Shown here piece by piece: positions 39,801 through 51,800 of a stretch of DNA of 64,000 nucleotides (within the stretch, counting starts at the first letter, position 1; every line of letters begins with the position of its first letter). The stretch comes from Pelagomonas calceolata. Lineage: Eukaryota > Sar > Pelagophyceae > Pelagomonadales > Pelagomonadaceae. A model generated the notes under the pieces. It was not told the origin of the DNA. It worked only from the letters and a program-made list of their open reading frames with translations, and made no database searches. A program made the position numbers and the translations under genes. The DNA is taken from assembly GCA_918797485.1 (NCBI GenBank), contig CAKKNE010000004.1, positions 5,084,001 to 5,148,000 on the forward strand, in the 5' to 3' direction.

Positions 39801-42800
39801 CGATGCGGTAGGACGCGCGCGCGAAGTCGTCGCGGTCCGTCCAGGCCTTGGCGGCGTGGTAGCTCGACGCGTTCGAGCCCCAGCCGGCGTACTCGGGGTC
39901 CCGCACCGCGAAGGACTGCACCTCGTCGCGGCCGGGCGGCGCGGTCCACTTGTCGGCCACGTCCAGGAGCGTGACCTTCTGGCAGTCGTAGGCCGCGCCG
40001 CCGCTCCCGGCGCTGCAGTCGCCCGCGAGCTCCGACGCGTCGAAGCCGCCGAACTTGGGCACGTCGCCGGGGCTGTTGCACCGGTCCTCGACGGTGTCGC
40101 GCTGCTCGCAGTCGCCGAAGCGGCCCTCGCCGCTCGCGCCCGCGTCGCGCAGGAAGGTCACGGTCCACGTGTGGCCGCCGTTGTTGGCGCCCTCGTTGAC
40201 GGGCGACCGCGTCACGAGCACGTCGCCGACGTTGGGCATCTTCTCGAGGATCTCCTCGACGCTCGTGCCGTCGCCGCCGCTCTCGAGGACGCCGGCCTGC
40301 GCGTTGTGCCGGATCGGGTCCGACGTGTAGCTGCCGCGCATGTTGATGATGTCGTGGCCCGTCGTGTCCAGCGTGACGCGGAAGGACCCGCCGAGGGGCT
40401 CCGTGCCCTTGACGTACTCGGCGACGCTGCACGCGTCGGCCGGGAGCGCGCCCGACGACGAGTACATGCCGCTGTCGACGCAGGAGATCGGGGGCATGTC
40501 GCCGCAGTTCTTGCCCCACTCCTTGCTGACGCCCGTCGCCCACGTGTCCGTCCACGTCGTGGCCTCGCCGACCCAGTTGCCCGCCATGGAGCCGTCGTCG
40601 GCGTGGACCACGGTCGGGTCGCGCCACGACGCCGAGTCGAAGGTGATGGACCAGACGTAGCCGCCCACCTGCGTGCCGCCGCTCAGGTCGGGCCCCGTCG
40701 TCATCGGGCCCGAGCGCGACACCTTGACCTTGGACGGGCTGATGGACGAGAGCATGTTGAGCTGGTTCTCGACGTCCTGGGCCGAGGCGTCCGTCGCCAG
40801 CATGCCCGTCGTGTAGCCGCCGAAGCGGAGCTGGAACGAGCCGTAGAGCTGCGCGCCCTCGAGGTCCGTGACCGCCGTCGCCGCGGCGCCCGGGCCCTGG
40901 AGGAGCGTGGACGTCGCCGTCAGGAGCGGCACGTCGCCGCCGACCTCCGCCGACCGGTACGTGATCGAGTAGGAGTAGCCCGCGGCGCGGTTCGGCGACC
41001 CCGACCGCGCGACGTCGACGACGTCGCGCCCGGCGAACAGCTCGGCCTCGAAGAGCTCCTTGAACTCGGCGGCCGTCAGCGCCGTGTAGTGCGACGTGTT
41101 GATCACCGGCAGGTTGTTCTGCGCCGAGCAGAGGTCGCCGAGGCACAGGCCGTACGTGCCGCCGACCTGGCCGCCGTCGCGCGCCTCGCCCGTCGAGTCC
41201 TGCGCGAAGGTGAACGAGTCCGAGACGCCCTGGAACGTGTCCGCCGCGCCCGAGTTCTCGTCCTCGACCTCGACGACCACGGCGCTCTTCCCGACGTCCG
41301 GGTGCGGCGGCGCGAGCGGGTTGAGGCCGAGGCCGGACGTGCCGTAGGTGACAGTCGTGTTCGCCTCGACGCCCATCTGCGGCACGTTGCCGACGGCGCT
41401 CAGGAACGTGACCGTCCAGGCGTAGCCGCCGGCCCAGCGCGTCTCCGTCGACGGGACGTAGGGCGTCCGCGCGACGTCGACGAGCCCGAAGGCCTTGGAG
41501 GCGCCGTCGTCGGCCTGCACCCGCTCGAGGATCTTCTCGAGCCGCGCGGCCTCCTCGTTCCAGCGAATGGCCGTCGTGTTGTAGAGCTTGGGCTTCTTCA
41601 CGCGCTCGTTCGGGAACCGCGTCGAGAGCGCGAAGTCGCCGTCGGCCAGCGAGCCGTCCTGCAGCGTCGTGACGTTGCAGATCAGGGCCGACGCCGGCTG
41701 GCCCGCCGACGACGACGACATGAACGCCGTGTCGCAGCGCATGGGCTTCAGGTCGCCGGGCTGGCCGAGGAACGTGACCTCGACCTCGAGGCCGACGTGC
41801 GTCTTGTTCATCCACACCGCCCCGGGGTCGGAGACCGCGAGGAGGTTCGCGGCCGACTCGATCGTCGGCACCGCGCGCAGCGACGACGAGAACGTCGCCG
41901 CCGACGAGTCCACGGGGATCACCGACGTCTCGCGGACGCGGTCGACGGAGCACGCCTGCGACACGCCGGAGGCCAGCGTGGGGTCGCTGTAGAACGTGCC
42001 GACCTCCGCGTCCGTGGCGTCGGCCGTGGACCCGGTCCACGGCGCGGACAGGCTGACGTTCGCGTAGGGGTAGGCCAGCTCGTCGCGGTCGAAGATCGCG
42101 TCGATCTGCACGTAGGCGTCCGTCGCGCCGCCGACGCGGATCCAGTCCCCGACGTAGATGTCGTCCCGCAGGCCCCAAAGCTTCGCCGAGTCGGACCCCG
42201 CGACGAGGTTCACGACGTCGAGCTTCTGCGTCCGGGCCTCGCACTCGTACGAGAGCTTGATGGAGCCGTCGGGCTGCGCGCCCTCCTGCACCGTGAACGC
42301 GTCCTGCTTGTCGAGGTACAGGGCCCCGATGTCCTCGGGGCAGCTCGGCGAGCACGACGCGTCGCAGCACGTCGCGAGGGTGCCGACGATGCCGGCGCCC
42401 AACGGATATGCGCCAGTGGTCGCGCCCGTGCCGTCGTTGGCCTCGTAGCCGCCGGTCACGTGGACGGTGGTCGGCTCCTTCGAGCTGACGACCAGGGCGG
42501 GCACGTTGCCGCGCAGGTGGCCGCCCGTGAACTCGACGCGGTACTCGACCTTGTAGACGCCGCCAATATCGTTTTGGCCGCCGACGAACTCCTTCGTGAG
42601 CGTCACGTTGAAGCCGCGGTAGCCCTCGTCGCCCGTGGCGCCGGGCGTCTGCGGCCCCTGGGCGTCCTCGATGAACTTCACGCCGTTGATCGTCATGCCG
42701 TTCAGGTGCTCCTCCATCTTGTCCTGGCCGATGAGCGCCCCCGAATCGAATAAATTAAATTCCTTGGCGACGCAGTCGTTGGCCGGGTCCGCGTCGCAGG

Positions 42801-45800
42801 ACAGCGTGCCGAGCGACGGCATGTCCTCGTCGACACCGCGCTGGCAGAAGTTGACGCCCTCGGCGCTGCCGCAGTCCGCGATGTCGAACTTGACGCTGAT
42901 TTTTTCCAGCGCCGGCACGTTGGCGAGCTGCGCCTCGAGCGCGGCCTTGGTCGCGGCCACGGTGCCCTGGTTCGTGTTGCAGTCGAGGAGGTAGAACCCA
43001 AAGGTCTGGACCTCGTCGACGCGCTTCACGGCGTAGGTGATGCGCTGCTTCTCGGGGACGGACGCGACCGTCGACCGGACGATCTGGACCTCGTCCTGGA
43101 ACGTGGCGGCCAGCGTCAGCGTCTGGACCTCGTCGACGTCGTTCGCCGTCGTCGTCACCGTCTGGACCTCCGGCGTCACCTCGTCGGCGGACGTCGTGAT
43201 GGTCTGGATCTCGTCGATGCCGTCGATGTTCGTGCGCACGGTCTGGACCTCGTTCTGCACCCAGACGCTGCCGCGCACGGACTGGACCTCGGAGTGCACG
43301 TCCGCGTCCAGCCCGACGAGCTGGTACTCGGACACGACCGGCGCCAGCGCGACGTCGGGCGTGCCGAAGGCCTCGTCGGCGTCGAACTCGACGCGGAACG
43401 CGTCGATCGTCGCGCCGCCGTCCTTGGGCGGCACGGACCAGGCCGCGTAGATCGACTCGGCGTCGACCGCCGGCGCGATCGCCTCGCTCGGCGGCGTGCC
43501 CGGCACGCCGTCGAGCGTCGTCGCGTACGCGGGCTCCGTGGCCGCCGCCGGCGACGCGCCCTCCGCGTTGAAGGCCGTGACGCGCACGTAGTACGTCTTG
43601 CCGCGCTCGAGCACGCGGCTCTCGACGCCCGTCAGCGGGTCCCGCCCGCCGATGAGGTAGGCCGTCGCCGAGGCCGGCACCATGACGCGCTCGGCCGGCG
43701 ACGAGAAGTCGTCGCGCACGTCCCACTCGACGGCGTACTCGGCGATCGCCGCGCCGCCGTCGCCGCCGTACTCGCAGCCCGGCGTCGCCGACGGCGCGCC
43801 CCACTCGACCTGGAGGCCCACGCCCGACGTGACGTCCAGCGTCGGCGCCCGGGGCGGCCCCGGCGTCCGCACCGTGCCGACGGCGCTGCTCGGGCTCGTC
43901 GCGGCGAACGGCGAGTAGTCGTAGCCGTTGTAGGCCGCCACGCGCACGAAGCGGGGCACCGACGCGGACACGGCCGCGATCTCGATGTCGTAGCACTCGG
44001 TCTCCGCGCCCGGCGTCGCCGCGACGCTCGCCTCGTAGCCCGACGTCTTGATGTTGCGGAAGTCCTCCGACACGTCCCACTGCACGAGGTAGCGGACGAC
44101 GGCCTGGCCGCCGTCGCTCGCCGGCGGCGCCCAGGCGACGCGCAGCGCCGTCGGCTCGAGGGCGTACAGCTCCGCGGTCCGCGGGACCGAGGGCGCCTCG
44201 ACGGGCGCGATCGCGCCCGTGACGATGGGCCCCTCCTGGCCGAGCATGCCCGCCTCGGCGATGGACTCGCCGTACCACGCCTCCGACCCGTCGCCCGAGC
44301 CGTCGATGCCCGGGCCCGTGTAGGCGCCGCGGCCCTCGTCGGTGATCGCCGCGACGCGCACGAAGTAGCCCGTGCCCGAGTCCAGGCCGGCGATGGTGTG
44401 CTTGATGGCGGCGCCCGCGACGACCTCGCTGCCGTAGTCGGCCGGCGTCGTGCCCTGCTCGAACGTCGCCACGCGCGCGGCGGCGTCGGGGCCCGTGAGC
44501 ATGTCGTCCAGCGGGTAGATGGGCGGCACGTCGCCGCGCGGGTGCCAGAACTTGACCTCGTAGTTGTAGCCGTTGTTGTTGACCGTGCGGACGACGTCCA
44601 CGTTCGAGATGGTCGTGAGGCCCTCGAGCGCGGCCTCGACCTCGGCGGCCGTGGCCTCGCACGAGAGCGGCGCCGTGGTGTGGCCCTCGAAGCCCAGGCG
44701 GAAGGTGCCCCGCAGCGGCGCCTGGCCCGGCCGCACGCGCTGCGCGCGCAGCGTCGGCGCCGTGCCCGCCCAGAGGTCCGACTCCCGCGCGTCGAGGAGC
44801 GGCCGCGGCCCGACGAAGCCCACGAACTCGATCGTCCACTCGTAGCCGTGGTCCCAGCGGTAGAGCTGCGCGCCGCCCGTGTCCTCGGAGATGTCCGAGC
44901 CCCGGAAGTTGAGCACGCTGGCGGCGTCGTCCGCCGTGCTCTCGCACTCGGCGCCGTCGACGTCGGGGTCCGTCTCGCTGTGCACGCGCAGCTCGATCTT
45001 CGTGGTGGTGCCCATCTTGAACTCGCCGACGCGGAGGACCTCGCCCGCCAGCATGATGACGCTCCGGCCCTCGTCCTCCAGCGCGGCGGCGAGCGCGTTC
45101 CCGTTGCCCTCGTTCAGCTTGATCGTGCACCCGCCGTGCCCGATGTAGCCCTTGTAGCCCCGCAGGGCCCGCATGGACAGGCGTCGCGTGACGCGCACCT
45201 CGCCCGACGACCCGAGCCGCTCCAGCGCCTCCTTCACGGAGCCGGCGCCCTCGGCGGGCGCGTCGACGGGGATCGGGTCCGTCGTCTCGCCGCCGATGGA
45301 CAGCGTGAAGTGGCCGTTGAGGCCCAGCTCGTCCGCGCCCGTCGTCACCGTCTGGACCTCCGTCACGCCGTCGCTCGCGGAGAGCGTGACGACCTGCGTC
45401 TCGGGCGTGCCCGGCTCCGAGTACCACTCGACCTCGTAGCCCTGGATCTTGGCGCCGCCGTCGTCCGACGGCGGGGACCAGCGCGCGATCAGCGACGTGC
45501 CGGAGCCGACGGCGACGCTGACCTTGTTCGGCGCCGAGGCCTGCGTCTTCGGGACGGCCGCGACCTCGGCCGAGACGGGCCCGTAGCCCGCCCGGTTGTA
45601 GGCCGTGACGCGCGCGTGGTACTCCCGGCCCGCCGTCAGGCCCGAGAACGCGTACGCGAAGGCGTCGCTGCCCGCGACGCGCTCCGTGACGTGGACCTCG
45701 GCCGTCGTCTCGCCGAAGTTCGTCGTGCCGACCATGAGGTTGGCGTCGGCGGCGCCCTGCGTCAGCGTGTGCCGCTGGTGCGTGAACGTGACCGTCCACG

Positions 45801-48800
45801 CGCGCGTGTTCAGGTTCGTGTCGAGGTCCTCCATGCGGACGTTCGTCGCGAAGATGGTGTCGAGGGCCTCGAGCCGCGCCTTCACCTCGGCGGCCGTCGC
45901 GCCCACGGCGATGGGCCCCGTCTCCTGGCCCTCGAAGTTGAGCGTGAAGGAGCCCGTGACGGGCGAGAGCGACGCGAGGTAGACGGTCTGGACCTCGTAC
46001 GAGAAGCCGCCCGGCAGCACGTCGCAGTCGCCGTCCTGCAGCGTGGCGACCTCGATGCGGGCGTCGTCGCCCACGAGGTACGTGTCGTCGGCCGTCAGCG
46101 GGCCGACGTCGCCGTAGACGCCGACGAAGACGACGCGCCACGTGTAGCCGCGCGCCGCGCGCGAGCGCGTGACGCGCACGGGCGGCACGCCGACGTCCCA
46201 GACGCCCGTCAGCTTGGACACGGCGTCGGCCACGTCCTCCGCCGCGACGTCGTACTTCAGGGCCTTGGTCGTGCGGCCGCCCCAGCTCAGCGTGAAGGTG
46301 CCGCGCCGCTCGGCCTCGGGCGCGCGGAAGTGCGTCGTCACCGTCTGGACCTCGTGCACGAAGGCGACCTCGTCGACGACGTACGCCGGCGACGCCGCGT
46401 CGAAGGCGCTGCTGTCGTCGAGCTCGACGCGGTAGGCCGTGACCGTCGCGCCGCCGTCGAGGTGGGGCGGGCGCCAGGCCAGCGACAGGCTCGTCCCGGA
46501 GTAGTGCTCGCCCAGCACGACCGCCGTCGGCCGCGACGGCACGCTCAGGCCGGGCGTCACCGTCCGCTCCTCGGACGGCGGGCCGAAGCCGAGCGCGTTC
46601 CGCGCGCTGACGCGGAAGCGGTACTCGTGGTCCGGCGAGAAGGCCAGGTACTGGGGCGGGTGCCGGCCGGGCGCCACGCCGTTCCGCACCGTGTCGACGT
46701 GGATCGACGTCCGGTTCGACGAGCTCGCCCAGGCCGAGACCCAGTCCGCGTGCACGAACTGCGCGTCGACCTCGAGGGCCGTCGCGCCGGCGTGGCGGCC
46801 GCCCCAGAAGGTCAGCGTGTACACGTAGCCGAACTCGGACGCGGCGTCGCCGCGGCCCGTCCGCTTGACGTCGACGCGGTCGACCTCGTTCAGCTTCTCG
46901 AGCGCGGCGCGCACGTCGTCCTCGGACGCGCCCCAGGCGATGGGCTCGGTCACGGTCGCCGCGGCCTCGCCGTCCGCCAGGTACCGGTCCGAGTGCGCCA
47001 GGCTCAGCGTGAAGTTGCCGCGGACGCCCTGCCGGTTCGCGGCGCACTCCGCGGACGCGCAGCGCAGCGCGACCGTCTGGACCTCGGCCGGCGCGCCCAG
47101 GATCTCGTCCCGCGGCGCCGCGCCGAAGGGCAGGCGGTAGCGCAGCTGCGCGCCCGTGCCGCGCCAGTTCTTCTGCGCCGTGGCCCGCACCGTGTTGATG
47201 GCGTCGAGCTTGCGCGCGCCGCCCGGGTCGGCGGCCAGCGGCGACGCGAAGTCCTTGAAGACCATGCAGTACTCGTAGCCGTTCGCCCAGCCGAAGGCCG
47301 TCGCGCCCTCGGCGCCGACGTCGAACGCGCCCCGGAGGAGGAGGGACGCTGCGTCGACGCGCCGGGCCACGTAGCGCTGGCGGCCGATCCAGACGTCGTC
47401 GCCGTCGGCCAGCGCGCCGCGGAGGTCCGCCGTCGTCGCGGCCGTCACGAGGTACGGGAAGACGTTCACGGTCGGCGTCCCCGCGTCGACGTCGACGTGG
47501 AGCTTGCGGTCGAGCAGCAGGCAGTCGGCGCCGCAGCCGAAGGCGTCGACGTCCTCCACGGCGTACGTCTGGCCGTCGACGACGATGCGCGTGCCGTTCA
47601 CCGCCGAGCCCGGCCCGTCCGCGGCGTCCGACGCGTTGAGCAGGTCGTGGCCGCCGGGGTGGAGGTAGACCACGCGCGAGTAGTCGAGGCCGCCGCTCAC
47701 CCGGGCCGCCGTCGGCGACGCCTGCCACACGGTCGTCGCGGGCGCGAAGCTCACGCGGCCCGGCAGCGCGGCGCGCGAGCGCGTCGTCGACCCGATGAAG
47801 GCCTGGTAGAGGCCCTGCACGTCCTTCGCCGGCGCCTCGCCCGCGTTCAGGTCGTACTGGTGCACGCGGTGGAGCTGGACGTCGCCGCGGAACAGGTCCG
47901 ACGGCGCGAAGGGCGTCGAGAGCCCGAAGACCGTGACGCCGCCCGCCGCCGCGACGTTGAGGCGGTCGAGGCCCAGCGTCAGGTTGCCCCGCACGAAGCG
48001 GTGCAGGTCCTTGATGCGCGGGTAGTAGGTCACGTCCGTGATGAGGCGCGTGGGCCCCGCGTCGTTGTCCCACGCGTCCGTGGCGTTCGACAGCCGCAGG
48101 GGGTCGCCGGCCGCGACGGCCGTCGACGCGTCCCCGAAGGCCACGGCGTAGGCCGCCGTGCCGTTCGGCAGGTAGACCGGGAGCGAGAGCGCGCCGTCGG
48201 CCGCGCCGAGCATCGCCGCGCGCGCGACGACGTCGAGCGCGTGCAGCTCGGCGAGGACCTTGCCGTGCGTCGCGTCCCAGCGGATGTCGCCCGTCTCCTG
48301 GCCGCCCACCGACAGCCGGAACGTGCCGGCCATGTCGCGCGCGTCGGCCATCGTCGACACGTTCACGACCGGGTAGACGTTCGCCGTCGCGTCGCCGCCC
48401 GTGAGCTTGGACGCGCCCGCCGCGAGCTGGTCGACGCGGCCGGCGGCCGGCGGGAAGGTCACGGCGAAGGCGACGCCGTAGGGCGCGTCGGCGTGGTCGT
48501 GCTTCGTCACCTCGACGCCCGGCACGAGCTCGCTCAGCAGCGCCTCGAGGTCGCGCGCGTGGCCGGCGACGGGGAAGCCCCGGATGACCTCGCCCGCGAA
48601 GTAGAGGTCGAGGGCGCCGCCGAGCGCCGTCGTCGCCTCGGCGACGACGACCTGCACGTCGCCGTTGCCGCCGGCGCACGTCTCGTGCGAGCCGATGGGC
48701 ACGATCGTCGCCGTGACGTTCGACTTCGTCAGCGTCGCGTCGCCCGTCTGCTTGACGCTGAACTCGGCGCAGCCGCCCATGCCCAGGCCCGTGGCCGCGT

Positions 48801-51800
48801 ACGACGTGCCGAAGGACTCGGCGGGGACGCGCAGCTGGGGCCACGCGCCGTCGACGTAGCTGCCCCGGAAGAGGATGGAGTACTCGAAGGGGAAGCCCGT
48901 CCGGTTCTGCGCCTCCGTGGCGCGCACCTGGACGGAGCCGGCCGGCACGAAGGGCAGCGCCTCGAGCGCGGCCTTGAGCTCGACCGCCGAGGCCTTGTAC
49001 GAGATGCACGCCGTCTCGTGGCCGCCCAGCTCCAGTTTGTAGCCCCCGGCGTCGACCCAGGCGTCCGCGTAGCCCTGCTGGGGGTCCACGGCCGCCAGGG
49101 TCAGGATCTGGATCGCGTCCCACGAGTCCAGCAGGCCGGCGTAGTGGCTGCCGCAGCGCCCGCGCGGGACGTCCGGCCCGCCGTCGGCGCGCCAGCTCCC
49201 GTCGCGGTTGCCGTCGGCGTCGGTGTAGACGACGAGGCTGCCGTAGTTCGCCGGGTACGAGACGCCGACGGCCGTGTTGTTGCGCACGGCGCCGGTGATG
49301 TTGCAGTCGAGCGGGTGGTCGATCGACTGGAGCTCGCCCACGTTGACCGCCACGCCGTCGATGTCGCCCACGTCCTGCAGCAGCTTGACGGTGTAGGTCG
49401 CGACGTTCTTCGTCGCCGACCGCGTCACGCGCGTCGCGCCGACGTTCGGCAGGGCCCCGAGCGCCTCCTGCACGACGTGCGCCGGCGCGAGCGGGCCCAT
49501 GGGGTGCGTCGTGAACGACCCCACCGAGACGGACCACCGCCCCTGCAGGTCGGCGAGGCCCCAGGGCCCGGCCTCGACCTCGAGCGTCCACGTCTCCGAG
49601 GACCTGGTGAAGCTCGACGCCGTCGTCCACTCGACGAGGTAGGCCTCCACGGGCAGGCCCCGGGCGTCGGCCTCGCCGTAGGACACGCGGACGCGCGAGT
49701 CGGACGCCGGCGCGAGCGCCAGGTCGGGCACGGGGCCCGGGATGCTCGCCGCCGCGAACGAGAACGGCACGACGCCGGCGCCCTGGCCCTGGGCGGCCGC
49801 CTCCACGCCCTTGGCCCCCCGCAGGGGCTCGTTCGTCCACTGGCCCGCGCCCTCCGAGTTCACGGCGCGGATGCGCGCCGAGTACGCCTTGCCCTCCTCG
49901 AGGCCCGTCGCGAGCGCGGCGTACGCCGGGTCCGCGCCCTCGGCGACCGTCTCCACCGCCAGCCGGACGCCGGTGCCCGTCAGGGCCGGCACGGCGATGA
50001 GCGGCGGCACGTTGCCGAGCTGCGACGCGAACTCTACCGTCCAGACGGCGCCGTAGGTCGCGCCGTTCTCGACGTTCGGCAGCGTCGTCTTCGTCGTCTT
50101 CACGCGGCCGACGCTGGCCAGGTTCTCGAGCTGCGTCGCGAGGTCCTCCGCCGTGGCGTCGAACTCGACGACGACCGGCGTCCACGCCCGGAAGACGGTG
50201 CCGGCGACGGCCGCCGTGTCCTCGAACGTCAGCGTGAAGGTGCCGTCGATGTCGTCCTTGGCCGCGGTGAGCGAGATGGACTGCACCTCCGCCGTCCCGC
50301 CCGACGCCGTCGCCGCGTACGTCGGGTTCTCGAACGACGGCGACAGGCCGCGGCGCTCGACGCGGGCCTCGGCGTACGTGTAGTTCCGGAGGTAGTTTGT
50401 TTTCTCCGTCGCCTCGGTGGGGTCCTGCACCGCGCTGACCAGCGTGGGCCAGTCCTTTTCCGCGCCGCCGCGCGCGGGGCCGTCGACCGTCGCCACGACG
50501 CAGCCCGAGTGGCCGAAGCGCTCGCCGTAGAGCGGGTAGTAGAAGCTCGACAGCGAGTCGGCGGGCGCGATGGCGCGCCGCGCCGTGTTCCAGGCCGGGT
50601 ACTTGGCCGCGACCTTGCGGTTCCACGCGCCGATGCGGTCGTTGTGCAGGGTCCTGTTGCCGTGGTAGGCGAGCATCCAGCCCGTGCCGTTGAAGCGGAG
50701 CGAGAAGGGCGTGCCGATCTGCTCGAAGACGCTGCGGCCGTTCTCGAGCAGGCCCGTCTCGACGTAGGCGCCGTTGTACAGCTCGACGTCGCACCCGCCC
50801 AGCGTCACGTAGTTGGCCGACTGCGCCGAGGCCGTGAGGCAGGGCGCGTCGGGGCACCGCGACGCCCCGTCGAGGCTCGTGAAGGTCACGGACCAGGTGT
50901 AGCCGTTCGTCGGGTTCGGGCCCCAGCGGCTCACCTCGACGGAGCCGAGGCCCGGGAGCGACTCGAGCGCGGCCTTCATCTCGCGCGCCGAGGCGTCGTG
51001 CGGCACGAGGACGTGCTGCCGGCGGTACGCCGAGGCGTTGCGGCCCCGCCGCTGCACGCCGGCGAGGCCCGTCGAGCCGTAGAGCGCCTCCTCGGTGCCG
51101 GGGAACCGGACGTTGCCGCCCCGCCCGTAGACGAGCGACGTCTCCCGGTCGCGCACGCGCCCGGACCACGACGACGCGTTCGACGTGAAGCCCGAGCCGA
51201 GCCGCGTCTGCTCGACGTACACGACGCACGCGGCGCAGCCGGCGAGGTGGTAGTCCTCGATGTCGAACGACTCGCCCGGGCCCGTCCGCCCCTGGCCCTT
51301 GTAGGCGTTGGCGGACGGGTAGGGGCGGCCCGGCGCGACGCGGTGGACCTCGTCGCCCAGCCGCACGAGGTCGCCCGGGTTGAGCAGCCCCGTGAGGTTG
51401 TACTCGACCGGCACCGTCACGCGCGTGCTCCCGGCCCGCACGGACGCCGTCACGATCTTCTGGGGCGCCGGGTCCCAGAGGGCCAGGTCCGGCGCGCCCG
51501 TGAAGTCCCAGGCGACCTCGAACTTGCCGCTGATGGGGCCGCGGTACTCGAGCCCGCCCTTGCGGTAGACGCGCGCGCCCGTCCGGATGGTCGCGACCTC
51601 GGGCACGGCGCCGGGCTGGAAGGCCGGCCGCGCGCTCGTCGCCGACGTCGCCACGGCGACCTGGGCCGGGTCGTAGGGCGCCGCGCAGGCGCCCGCGGGG
51701 CGCACGTACAGCGCGTCGACGTGGCTGTTGGACGTGTAGGCGCCGTCGTAGGTCACGGCGTAGCTCACGACGCCCGTCGCCGGGTCCTTGCTCTTCGCCA

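Noticed and set aside
28054-42753. Plus-strand open frame of 4,899 codons opposite the giant gene, with others of similar size on both strands
   Set aside because: GC-rich third positions remove stop codons from other frames. The translations are Arg/Ala/Gly/Val-rich without domains, whereas the minus frame shows clear FN3 domains.
42740-42765. AT-rich stretch in the giant gene as an introner remnant
   Set aside because: It is only about 15 bp, stays in frame (KEFNLFD), and has no terminal repeat or duplication.
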